64,000 nt of DNA, from contig OX485806.1 of assembly GCA_950295325.1 (NCBI GenBank), positions 20,274,001 to 20,338,000 of the forward strand, written 5' to 3'. The notes below the pieces were generated by a model that saw only the letters and a list, made by a program, of their open reading frames with translations, ran no database searches and had not been told where the DNA came from. Both the position numbers and the translations under genes were made by a program. This document shows, one piece after another, positions 1 through 10,317 of the stretch. Each line of letters begins with the position of its first letter. Within the stretch, counting starts at the first letter, position 1. The DNA comes from Polytrichum commune (taxonomy: Eukaryota; Streptophyta; Polytrichopsida; Polytrichales; Polytrichaceae).

Positions 1-150
1 ACGCTTAAAAAAGGCTATTAAATTTTTTGACCTAAAGGTAGATGTATAACAAGGGTCCTAAGGTTTAGAAGAAAATTGACAATAGATGTGCTAGTTTTAT
101 TTAGTTTACCTTATTTCATCCAAATGATGTGTGTTTTAGAGTCATGTTAT

Positions 151-2382
151 CACGGGCGGGGGGGGGGGGGGTGACTATCAGAATTTTAGAAACCACGTGA
201 GATAAAAAATAGGGTCAATTTAATTCGTTGAGGGTAAAATTTATAACTTCGTTAGATCTACCATAGCTTTGGAAATATGTCCCATACATGATTATATATA
301 AAATAGGGCGGTGAATAATTCCTCCATTTTAGTAATCAGTAGAAAAAAAATAGGATTATAGATATTGGATCCCCCCAAATGTGTGTAGTAGAATCAATAG
401 AATAATTATGGGTTTGACTACTTGGATGAAGAATTGTGTAAATTCTGTCCAAATTTGAATGAAAAGTGTTAGTATGAAGGGAAAATGTTGTGGATGTTTT
501 TGGGGGAAGGAACATTGTGACTTCTCAACGGCCCTTGGGTTGGCTTAGGGTTTGGACAAGCATAGTGGCGTGAAGGCGGTGAAGCGTTTGGGTAGGAGGT
601 CTTGCGTTGGTGAAGCGAGAAGCAGTGAAGTAGTGAAGCGTGGCACAAAGGCGGTAGGTAAGACACATTTTTTGGAGCTTTCTTCGTTGCTCCATAGCAT
701 TCACAGTATTCACACAGGTGTTTCACAAGCGCCAAAGATTCGGCTTGCTCCTCTTGCGGTAAGAGTCAATTTCGAACTCCAACTTCTTGATTTTTCTTCA
801 TTGTTGTGTGGTAAGATTCAACTTTGTTTTACCTGGTTGTCATTCATCCTCCTGTGCAATTTGGAGCCAAAGCGCCGGAGTTTCTGCTCCTCTGCTTCAA
901 GAAACAAATAGTTTTTGGTTGTGCAGACAAAACGTTGGGAGAAAATGACCGAGACTTATGCGGAACCTGAGGAGCTTCTCGACTACGAGGATGAGGAGGA
1001 GGCCGCTCCCGATGCCGTAGTGGGAAGACCCTGAAGAAGTAAGAGTATTGGGTATGAAGAAGTTGTTGGGTCGGTTGCGGTTGAGTACGAGTATTGGGTG
1101 TGTGCGTTGTGGGATTGGATCTTGGGGTTTTTGTATTTCGAGGGATACGATCGGATGTGTTTTTGGGCATCAGTGGTTGCATCCAGAGGAGCCTGGGAGG
1201 GAACATATACCAAATTGGGTAGTGATTGGAATTGGCGATTGGTACAAATCAGAAAATCTGGAGAAATAATCATGATTACCAGACAATCCAAGCTGGTGAA
1301 AGTCTTGTTTCCCATAGATTTCTGAATAAACATGTTCAATTCTCTAACTCAAAAAACCTAGTTTTCAAGCCATGAAATTATGAGAATTAAGATTGGAATG
1401 TAGTTCGTTCGTCATAATTTTTTGTTATTAGTTTTACTTGTCTTGCTAGTAGTGTCTAATATGCCAACATTCTATTCATTGTCTTTTTGCTATAACAACC
1501 TTTTGTAGATGATCGATGATGCGCTACAACATTTGGCACCTCACCATGGTAGACTCGGAGGATTGCGCTTTGCCTTGGAGGATACGTGATGGAGTGGTTG
1601 GAGACTTCGAAGGTTGCCCGCCTCATGCCAATAATTAGTTTTAGTTATTTGTCATCATTGGTGTTAAACCTCTCCAAAATATTTTGTCTTATCATGACAT
1701 TGTAGAGGATATCGATATGTACCTTGACATGTATCGGAGGGTGCATAGTTATATCCTAACCCTTCACATTGTAAATATTTGGTACAATGTTGAATGTGTT
1801 TGTGAACACAATTAAAGTAAATGTTTTCAATTTTTGTATTTGGTTTTTCCAATTGAAAATAATCTTTTGTTTTGGAGTAGATAATTATGCAAAATTTCAT
1901 GTCTTATGACAATTGATTATAATTTTTGTTTTGTTCTATCCGTGTTTACAACTTGTCTATGTTAGCTTGTACATTTTGTTATCTTCATGTTCATTGGTAA
2001 TCTTTTAACTAAACTCCAAGTGTTATTGGTTGTGTTTTGAATGGCATTTTGAATGCTTTAGCATTGGTATAACTAATTGAAACCGATTAAATGATAAGAT
2101 GGATGGTGTGGAATGTTTGTTGCTCACATAGTTGATTTTGCAATGCTATAGTATTCCGTTCATTATTTGGTACTTGTACGATTTATAAAAAAAATATGAT
2201 GCCAAAAATTGGTCTCTCTAAAAATTTACAAATAAACATAGGGTGCTTAAAAATATGTCAAAGTAACTTTATATCTACAAATAGGGAGGGAAAAAATACC
2301 GAGAGGTGCATAAATACCCCCCCATTAAATACCCCATTATCGCACGTGGTTACAAAATGTAAGGGGGTGTGACCCCCCCGTG
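151..2382. mobile_element. 2.2-kb gene-carrying (Pack-type) hAT-like element, family A
   Basis: The element is bounded by a perfect 8-bp direct repeat, catgttat, at 143-150 and 2383-2390. Its ends are inverted: the left reads cacgggcggggg and the right, reversed, reads cacgggggggtcac. Behind both G runs lies a shared subterminal block, 'aaaccacgtgagataa' on the left and 'aaccacgtgcgataa' on the reversed right. An 8-bp duplication with C-N-N-GGG ends is characteristic of the hAT superfamily. I see no transposase, so it is non-autonomous. The interior includes a stretch of gene-like, higher-GC DNA (about 535-1330) recognisable as the start of a helicase gene, described separately. About 1500-1640 is a second less A+T-rich patch of unknown origin. 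The rest is A+T-rich filler. Confidence 0.85.
759..1038 (+). pseudogene. Captured 5' fragment of a UAP56/DDX39-type DEAD-box RNA helicase gene
   Basis: An ATG at 945 opens a frame encoding PEELLDYEDEEEAAPDAV from residue 7. This matches the acidic N-terminus of plant UAP56 helicases (RH15/RH56, mRNA export and splicing), which have a conserved ELLDYE-E-E motif before the helicase core. The frame then reads to a stop at 1032. Skipping about one base at 1019-1021 would instead read GKTLKK, as expected before the core, so a small indel has probably broken it. A splice donor (GTAAGAG) follows at 1039. Upstream, a donor at 759 (GTAAGAG) and an acceptor ending at 926 (TTGTGCAG) mark a leader intron 18 bases before the ATG. 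Because introns are present, genomic DNA was captured, not a cDNA. The helicase core (GKT, DECD) is absent, so no helicase can be made. The leader could still bring a promoter to this site; that is inference. Identification rests on one short motif plus the gene structure. Confidence 0.6.
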
Positions 2383-2499
2383 CATGTTATTATGAGTTAT
2401 ATCTTGAGGATGAAACATTGTTCAATGCTTTCTGGTTGGAAAGTGAAAGTGGATTGTATATGTAATAAAGGCTTGTTTATTTCAAGATTTATATTATGT

Positions 2500-2852
2500 C
2501 TCCGGGGGGGGGGGGGGGGGGCAGTGTGTTAAAAAGTTAAGGATATAGGTGCGAACAACCACTATTTTATAGGGGGCTATTACTTTCAATTCTCTTCTTT
2601 TTTTCACATGCTATCATTATGTAAACTTCTACTTTGGGTTAATAGAAAAATGGCTTGCCTTACTTATAATTCCAAATTACCTATTATTTCATACCCTATA
2701 GTACTTTAAAGATGTCCAATGCCATTTTTGATACCCTATATTACTCTTAAGTCCAATTATAATTTTTTGCCCTCATGTTTTTTAAATACCCTATCATTTG
2801 TTCGCACGTGTATTGCTACTCCAACCAATGACTACCCCCCCCCCCCCCCGAG
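2500..2852 (+). mobile_element. hAT-type MITE with G-run/C-run ends, copy 1
   Basis: This 353-bp element starts ctccggggg and ends cccccgag. It is flanked by a perfect 8-bp duplication, tattatgt, at 2492-2499 and 2853-2860. It inserted into the family-B element that spans the left edge of the window. A second copy in reverse orientation lies at 27326-27663 and matches through most of its length, for example 'gttaaggatataggtgcgaa' and 'tcgcacgtgtattgctactc'. It has no coding potential. The homopolymer of about 17-18 G at the left tip is longer than in the sister copy. Confidence 0.9.
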
Positions 2853-3052
2853 TATTATGTGTATGTAGTGTAGACATTTATCACATTAAAATACAAAGCT
2901 TAGCCTAAACACACGAGTCTCATTCTCTAGACTATTTGTTAGGGCCGTATACATTTTTTCCTCTCTCTATAAATGTCTGATGTATAGGGGGTTCTATTTC
3001 ATAGTCGGCCACACACGTCATTAAGGTTTCCAATGAAAAGTTCACCCACTGG

Positions 3053-4578
3053 TATGAAGGTTGCACATATGAAGATCTTGGAATGACAAAGATCCAATGC
3101 TTTTATCCCATATGCTTGTAACTTACCGGTGCAATTTGTAGTTACTTGGGACATTTGTAAACTCTTACCTCCCTAATATCATGCATGTGACAACCAAAGA
3201 TGCAGATGATATTATGGAGGTTTGTAGTGTTAACTTGGATGCGCGATAATAGAGACTTACTATAGTATGTGACATTATACAGTAACACAAAGTCAACATT
3301 GCAACAATGAAAATAATGACAAGAAAATGCGTGCGAGCGTGTGATTTGTATTCTTTGGTGGATTATTTCAATGTCAAAACTCGTGATATATGGGAAGGCA
3401 ATGTGAGGACAAGGAGTAAAATTTAAGCTATGCACATCCGTTCCCTAGGGTTTTAGGATATAAGAGAGGAAGTGACATTACAGAAGGTGACATTATAGAG
3501 GTTAGGGTGTAGTAGACTTTTAAGGGTCAATAAAATGTGCACTTGTGGTGTAATTAGTGTGGATTACCATTTAGAGTTGTAAGGGTGCTACACTATGTTA
3601 CTAATAATGCCAATGGATCATAAATAGGGGTTGATTTGAATAAATGGAAATCCATGGACTACACAGTGTTTCTTTGCGTTTCACCCTCCTAAAGGTAGGT
3701 GTTTAAAAATCTTATCTGTTTTAACCTGTCCTCACCTGAGCTCAAGATTCTCATAATTTTATTATTGCATTATATTGAAATTGGTATATATCTTGTGCAA
3801 ATGTCATATTAATAAGAACAATCTTCATGACTTGTCATGTAGCACCAAGTGTCATATAACACCTATATATTTGGAATTTGTATTGAGTGACCTTGAAAAA
3901 CTTAAGAAACTAGCACAATATGCAAAACTGTGCATATGTTGGCCAACATGAAGCATGATTATGAAGGCTCTTCATTTGAAACCTTCTACTGCAGTTTAGG
4001 AGTGAGCTACAATGTCGAAACATGTGCATGTTGACATATAATATGTCAAAGTGGTCTAGCACTCTTCCATGTGCGTGTTTCTACATGTGACCCATTCTAT
4101 ATTGTTCAAGTCTCTCTAGAAGGAGCTTGATATCATCATAACCACTTTGCAAATGCGAAATTATTGAGTATGCAATCTACACTATCGAAGGTGTTATTTT
4201 GCCATGAGTGTTACATTTTTCATGCTCCCTTGAAAAATACACTAGTAATTATTAGACGTCACTTTGTCATAAAAACATTTACTCTCATTGTTGTTAATTT
4301 ATATGTCTTAATTGTTGCTTGTATCAAAATCCATGAAAATTTCAATTTAATGATGTGAATTAATGATCACCACTAGAAGTGACAATGTTGGAGGGTGGAA
4401 AGTGAGCTAGATAGTGTTGGACATTAAGTATTACGTGCAAAGAGTGATTGGGAGTGAGCAATAGACTCTTATTTCAACCACTAAATAAGTGTAAGTTTGA
4501 TGTTTTTAATAATATATGTGACAATGTTTTAGAAGTGTTACCAATGACTCTCTTTTTACCACATAACTGTTACATTTA
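3053..4578. other. A+T-rich intergenic stretch, no gene seen
   Basis: I find no coding frame with recognisable features on either strand, no terminal repeats and no RNA gene. The open frames present (for example the 97-codon minus frame at 3142-3435) have no identifiable motif and match random expectation for this composition. Confidence 0.5.
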
Positions 4579-5299
4579 CCCAAGGGTGGACTCTTCATAT
4601 CATGTATGAACTAATGTGAGTGCAAGAAGGGGTGTTTTTTTGAGGCATTAGCGTGGATATTATACATAAGGGAGAGGTATTGTTTTTCTCTAGTGTATAT
4701 ATTAAGAAGGGTACTAAGAATCATGAAGTGTTGCTAGAAGTACAAAACAGGGCCCTACGATGTAGAGAAAAAATTAGCTTGGTAGATGTGTTAGTTTCAT
4801 CATGTTCATGTTTTCATCCATTGTTGTCATATGGTGATAACCCTCTCTATGACTACCATGTCCATTCTTGTTAGCGTTTGCATTTGGGTTTTAGGTTTTA
4901 CAAACTGGAGGCTCTTGGAACACTCATGGGCTCCATTGAGCTTTGCTCTCCAAGTTGTGGCTAAGTTATTGTGCTCTTGTCTTTGTTTGTTTGATGCCAT
5001 TGTTGACTTACATGCTACGGATAAAAAATTGTTTAACGACTTTCTCATTGGAAGTGAAAGTGCATGTTAGATGTAATAAAGGCCTATTTAGTTCAACATT
5101 TACATTTTGGATATGTAATGGAGACATTTATCTCATTAAATTGACAAGCCTAGTATAAATACATGAGCCCGTTTTCTTGCATGCCGTTAGTACATATACA
5201 TTTGTTTTTCTTTATAAACTTCTCGTATATAGGGGTTTTTAATTCATAGTGACCCACGCACGTCATTTAGATTTTCCAATGAAGAGTCCACCCCCTAGG
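4579..5299 (+). mobile_element. Complete hAT-type element, family B reference copy
   Basis: This 721-bp element begins cccaagggtggactcttcat and ends, reversed, cctagggggtggactcttca. It is flanked by a perfect 8-bp duplication, tacattta, at 4571-4578 and 5300-5307. It is the best-preserved copy of a family present at least five times in the window. The interior (about 4800-5040) is conserved with the copy at 51393-52088 but shows only short overlapping frames (73-79 codons) with no transposase motif, so the element is non-autonomous. Interior blocks used to recognise other copies are 'gaactaatgtgagtg', 'cataagggagaggt' and 'gagacatttatctcatt'. Confidence 0.88.
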
Positions 5300-5307
5300 T
5301 ACATTTA

Positions 5308-6549
5308 TAAGTGTTATTTTATGAATTCTCCACCTTCTCTAACTGTTACTATGTTGGATTCCATAAGTGCTACAAATTGTATACTCCAAAGAGGTAACAC
5401 TTATAGAGGGTAGATTATATCACATTTTTAGGTGAAGTGGTTCATGATGATGTTTTGATGATCTAATTGTAGTACCAACACAAAAGATAAGGTAGGCTTA
5501 AGGTAGACATACTCAAACCCAACATATTTGAAGCCATGGCATGTATGATTGCGGTACATCTTGTTGGTTGTAGTTTTGATGTTGGTTTTGGGTTCATGTA
5601 TCTAAGTGGACCTAAGGTATAAAGGCCTTATGTGGTCACTCTTTTTCATTGGACACCTATATTTGAGTGGTGTGTGGCAATAATTGTGTATTAGTGGACA
5701 CTAAAAAGATACGTGTTACAATGAGATTGGACTATGTGCTCAAAATATAGACATCATTGTAGGTTTAAAACTTAGCATGATTGGGGTCCTATACGATAAT
5801 CACTCAAAGAGGATGAGAATTCTCACTTTGACCTCCTAGAACTTTTGCATCTCAACACTGAATATGTGACTTGAAATAATATGTAATTGCTAGCCAAATA
5901 AACCAATTCCAACTTGACCTTCCGGCTAAGTGCTCACAATAGGGCCACACACCTTATCAAGAATCAACACTAGACCTGAAATGAACACTATGCACCACAA
6001 TCATGTACATGTCAGGGCTACAAATACACCGCAATGATACATTGCATTGGTTTTACGACATCTCCAATGCCACCACCACATCTCATTCCAATTCGTACTC
6101 CAAAGCAGTGGTGGATGAGCTTCTGAAGTACTACATGAAGGGGCCTTAAAATTATAGTGATAGAGGCATGCACCACCACTACAATATCAATCTATACAAA
6201 ATATTGTAACCCAAAATGTGTAAGACAATAATTTGAGTACGTGTCATGTTTATATCAATAAAGTAACCATGTAAAGTTTATTATAAAACATGAAGTGTTA
6301 TATAAAGAGAACTTTCCCCGGGGGGTGCACTACAATATCCTATATGAAACCACATGAGTAAATAAAAAGGGTTATTAATTATGGGTATGTATACATGAGC
6401 TTTAGGTATTACTTTGGTCAATTTCGTAAATATACATAGCCCATTTTTAATGTGATAAGAATTGTAAATTTACACATAACATGTAGGTAAGAAGTAACTC
6501 TTAGGCCTCTTCATTGAAACAAAAAAGAAAAAAGAAGATCTTAGATAGT
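5308..6549. other. Intergenic; remnant of a dispersed repeat (family E) and a hAT-type end
   Basis: Around 5630-5770 lies a degenerate copy of a dispersed sequence (family E) whose core pairs 'ttggacacc', 'gagtggtgtgtgg' and 'agtggacac'. Around 6314-6365 is a G-run followed by 'tgcac' and then 'gaaaccacatgagtaaataa'. This is the subterminal signature of family-A hAT elements, but no matching right end was found. Nothing else is recognisable. Confidence 0.4.
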
Positions 6550-7092
6550 ATGAGTGATGAGCATGAAGAAATTCCTTCGGATCATTCTGTGGTGCCATTT
6601 GTCGTTGTTGATGGTTCCAAGATCTTTAAAAGTACCTTGGTTAGTTAATTAAATGGCAACCCCACATTGTCCAAGGATAGGTTGACTAGAATTAAGTCTA
6701 GTATGTTACATACCAAGCATGAGAAGAAAATATCAAGAGCTGGTTATAATGGTTTCAGTTTGAAATTGGGATGTGATTGTGCTGTGGCTTTTGTCACTGA
6801 GGCAACGATTGAAAAGATTAAAAAAAGTAGAAGGCCAAGCAAATCAAAAGCATTGACCACTAAAACTTGGTAATTAGGATTGGTTTATAAAATGCGTAGA
6901 AAAATTGCTAATAGGTGGGTTGAATATAGGGAACTAGTTGATATGTTGGATCAACCATCTCATGTGGAGATTGGATTGTGTTGGTACCAAAAAGATCATG
7001 AATCATTATGGACTTATGACTTGACTAAACATATCATGGTAGACTTAGATACTATTATTGCACTAGCTACAATAACTTTTGTAGTAGAATAA
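6550..7092 (+). pseudogene. Decayed ORF of about 180 codons, unknown family
   Basis: A single reading frame runs from the ATG at 6550 to the stop at 7090-7092 and is interrupted by two in-frame TAA codons: one after KIFKSTLVS (about 6646) and one at 6871-6873 after TTKTW. Between the stops the sequence is protein-like, with DRLTRIKSSMLHTK, a basic patch KKSRRPSKSK, and, in the last third, NRWVEYRELVDMLDQPSHVE and WYQKDHESLWTYDLTKH. The frame continuing across both stops suggests one former gene. I do not recognise the family. The repeat-rich setting makes a transposon-borne gene the likeliest source, but that is inference. Confidence 0.45.
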
Positions 7093-8280
7093 ATCTTGTA
7101 TGAGTTACATAGAACGGATGGAAAAGTGTTTAATGATTTTATCAATGATAAATAAGTACTTTTAAAATGAAAAAAAATCAGGCCTTTTTTTAGACCATGT
7201 TTTTCACTGTACACGTATGTCAGGCTTTTTCTTTTTAAATTTACTTTGAGCATGCATACATACGTTAGGCTTCTCTTTTGTCGTATATATCTATGTATAT
7301 CATTTTTTTAATGAAAGAAAGATTGTATATAAGGTATTAATTTGGAGGTGGTGTACGCATGTCATACCACAAAATTTCTTCATGCTCATCCTAAATGAAC
7401 GCCAAAAAGACATGTGTTTAAAAAAGATTGGACTATGTGTCAAATTTTGATAAATAATTTTGAACTCAATGGTCAACATCATTATTATTTTCTTTTTCTT
7501 TTTCTTTTTTTTGGGGGGGGGGAGGGGGTTGCTATTCGACCAAGCTATGACTCCCAGATGGTCATCACCTTTGGATATTTAAAATGGGTTTCAAATTTTC
7601 CAGTGATTGTCACTGGCTTCTTCATCCTCATCCACATATTTACCAAAGTTTAAAGTTCATTAATGAGAGTTGTATTCCATGGCAAACATGAATAAGTAAC
7701 CATTTAAGAGAGCAAGAGAGTCGGCGCCAATGGCGAGGGTGACATGAATGAGGGATGCTTCACCTTGATCCTAGTTGCAAGCTCATATTTGAACCCCATG
7801 ATGGGTTGATTGAGCAAGGTAATCATTTAAGACATGTCTATCTTAGAGAGAGCTGTGGTGGTGACGACTCTGTCTCCACTCCCTCTGACGTAGACGTATC
7901 TTATTTCAACATAGTGAGAATATGAACACTCACATATGAGTGGTATGTCGTTAGTTGTGGATATAAGAATCATGGACATAAAAGGACATGTGTCTGAAAA
8001 GAGACTAAACGACGTACTCAAAATATGCTAATCATTCTAAGTTTAAGAATCGACATGATTAGGGGGACCTATATGACCATTCAATGAGCATGTGAATCGT
8101 CACTTTGATAGTGAATAAGATTTTCATACGAGCTCCAAAAATTAAGAGGAAAGTGGCTACATGTTTCGATTTGCAAACCATCTTGTACTAATCGCGTGTT
8201 TCATATCCTAGGAGAAGGGGGGTAGTATGGAAGAGTAACTGTTTAAGACCCATCTACCATAAGTTACTTTACATTACAGT
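7093..8280. other. Intergenic; pyrimidine run with G tract and family-E remnant
   Basis: At 7488-7529 a T/C-rich run passes into a G-rich tract; there is no matching terminal repeat. At about 7880-8020 a reversed, diverged copy of dispersed family E occurs ('gagtggtatgtcg', 'ggacatgtgtctg'). I see no gene. Confidence 0.4.
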
Positions 8281-8323
8281 AGTGTTGGAGGGAGTGGTGG
8301 TGGTGCAGAGGCGCTTAGGGCTG

Positions 8324-8407
8324 GGGCGAACCAACCCGTACACTGGTTCCTTTGGAGGCAAGGGTTTAGGCATCCAACAAGGAACAAGTGTCTGGGTTGG
8401 TTCGCCC
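8324..8407 (+). ncRNA. Candidate microRNA-type hairpin
   Basis: The left arm at 8324-8353 starts gggcgaaccaaccc and the right arm at 8379-8407 ends gggttggttcgccc. They pair over about 29 positions with 14 perfect outer pairs and three mismatches further in, around a 25-base loop. Weaker pairing may extend outward (gcgc at 8311-8314 with gcgc at 8414-8417). The size, short loop and near-perfect arm are typical of plant miRNA precursors. No known miRNA family was recognised. The strand is arbitrary. An inverted duplication without RNA function is the alternative. Confidence 0.35.
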
Positions 8408-8638
8408 AAATCGGCGCTCAGGTTATGTGTCGGTTTTGGGTAACTTATGCCTACCTTGGGTGGACCTAAGCTTTGCCTTTTTGTCTCCGGACTCCAGAAG
8501 GAGAAGAATTTTCAAGCCGAATCAGGTTGTGATGCACAGCCTTCGGAGCTTGGGAGGTGGAAGAGACTGAGCATCTTCCAGCACCATCCCACGTGTTGAC
8601 GAAGGACATTCCAAGAGCTAGAGTAGGCAGGCTTAGAT

Positions 8639-8667
8639 GGGAGGGAGGGAGGGAGGGAGGGAGGGGG
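8639..8667. repeat. (GGGA)n microsatellite
   Basis: About seven units of gagg/ggga follow each other without interruption, ending in a G run. Confidence 0.9.
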
Positions 8668-9954
8668 CAAACTTCAAAAGCAGACCGACCCAGTAAAGAG
8701 AAGACTTGGTGTAACTGAACTCCAGAAGGATTGAGAAAAAGGTTGTGATAAGAAGGTACAGCTAGTGGATGTGGAGAAATGCAACGCAGAGAAGACAAGA
8801 GAAGAGAATAGAAGCGAAGAAGGCCCATGTCCACACAGTGTCAGATTTAATATTAATAGCTCAACTCATGTCGAAAAGTCTCATGGCAACCCTCCGGGCC
8901 TCTCAGTGCTCGTTCGCCCTAACTTAATTCGTTGCTTTCGACATCTGGATTCCACTGTTGCTGTGCAGGACAGCTTCTAGAGCCCACCTGTGGCAGTAGC
9001 CATGTACTTGCTTGCTTGCTTGCTTGCATCAGCACATCGCGAGATTTGGATTCACCGAAAGGTTGCGAGTGACTAGTCTCGTTTATATGATCTGCACTAG
9101 GCATGGCGATATTATTATTCAGCCGCTGCTGGTGAACTAGTCTTCACATTGATCTTTCTGCCTGAATTTGACAGGAAGTAGTTCTCAGACTAGTTCAATT
9201 TGGTGATTTTCAGTGTTCGTAGAAGTTGAACAAATCCTACTTGTGGGTTTTGCGATTTATAACCGATCGCATTTGATCTCCCTGTCTGAATTAGGAGTAT
9301 GCTTTCTGTAGGCGCGGTGGCTTGAAACCTAACCCTCGCTAGAGCCTAGCTCACTTGTACTCTTACAGGAATTGCAAATTCGAGATTGTTGTGCTATACT
9401 CCAGTAGTTGTGCTATACTCCAGTAGTTGTGCAAGTGTTTCTCAAACTTGAAGCAGACTTGGGTCGCTGAATCTCCGTTACATGTGTCACGCAGAGCCAA
9501 TTATTTTATTTTTGCAAGTTCACATTGAAGCATCCAAGCACCCTTTCGAAATCTAGTGTTGGTGGTTTCTGCTTGTGAATTGAACTGCCCCTAACTTACC
9601 AGCGACTCTGGGCTAGACTAAGAAAGAAGTGGCACATCACATCGCCCCCTATCGTCTGTACATTTTAAGTGGTTACAGAAAGTTTCGGGCTTTAATTTGG
9701 AGAAGTAGCCTGTGACATAATGTAGGTATAACTTTCTTGTGGCAGATGCGTATAACTTGCTGTAAAATTGAATGGTGTGGCAGTGCACCGTAAAGGACTT
9801 GTTTAAAGCTGTAGAGATTAAGTGCCCGTGAAGGACACACATTTATTACAGATAGCCTCTAACAGAGGAGGTAGGCAGGCAGGCAACCCAGAAGTTACCA
9901 ACCAAAATCTGTTTTTCTCTTTTTCTTTCTTCTAAAAAAAAATTTCCTCAAACA

Positions 9955-10317
9955 ATGAAGAGTATCAATGTGGCCCGTCGTGACACCAATGTTATCAATG
10001 AAACATTGCCGCTGCAGATCATAACCGTGGACAGGTCACCAAGAGCCTGCCAGTTTGAGACGATTCTGGAGGAAATTAGCGTGAGCTTCTTCACAGAGGA
10101 GTTGTTTCTTTGGAACGCCGCCACCAAGTTTCTTGGCGAGGTCACACCATCCAAGCTGACCACGGTGAAGAAGGAAGCCTTCAAGTGCACTTTGGACACA
10201 ATTTGGGAGGAGACCATCAACTTTGCGGAGAATTTCGTGTGCGAGGCAAGCACATCCTGCTGGGAGAGCCTCTCAAATCCGTTCTGCATCACCTCCCAAA
10301 AACCTGCAAGACGATGA
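9955..10317 (+). CDS. 120-codon ORF, possible RGS-domain fragment
   Basis: An ATG at 9955 opens a 120-codon frame of balanced codon use. Residues 33-50 read CQFETILEEISVSFFTEE, followed by LFLWNAATKF and, about 40 residues later, ETINFAENFV. This order of a hydrophobic/acidic helix, an EEL-LW-A-F motif and a later F-ENFV helix resembles the core of RGS domains, which speed GTP hydrolysis on G-alpha subunits. The usual asparagine-rich turn is not clear, and the frame is shorter than a full RGS protein. It could be one exon, a truncated copy or a chance resemblance. The pyrimidine-rich stretch just upstream (9911-9930) could be a splice-acceptor tract. No neighbour supports a function. Confidence 0.35.
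   Translation: MKSINVARRDTNVINETLPLQIITVDRSPRACQFETILEEISVSFFTEELFLWNAATKFLGEVTPSKLTTVKKEAFKCTLDTIWEETINFAENFVCEASTSCWESLSNPFCITSQKPARR

Larger units (their letters stand above)
1..3052 (+). mobile_element. hAT-type element, family B, left end outside window, carrying two nested insertions
   Basis: Bases 1-150, 2391-2499 and 2861-3052 align by eye, in order, with the interior and right end of the complete family-B elements at 4579-5299 and 51393-52088. Shared blocks are a stretch around 'taaggtttaga', then 'tggaaagtgaaagtg' and 'gtaataaaggc', then a terminal block with 'gtttccaatgaaaag' and 'ttcacccactgg'. The copy is split by the elements at 151-2382 and 2500-2852, each with its own 8-bp duplication, so it is the oldest layer here. 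Its middle part (matching about 4800-5010 of the complete copy) is missing. The left end lies outside the window, so its own duplication cannot be checked. Confidence 0.75.

Noticed and set aside
7488-7529. Another family-A end at the T-run/G-run
   Set aside because: The subterminal acgtg-ga-aaa block is missing and the G run is broken by A; likely simple sequence.
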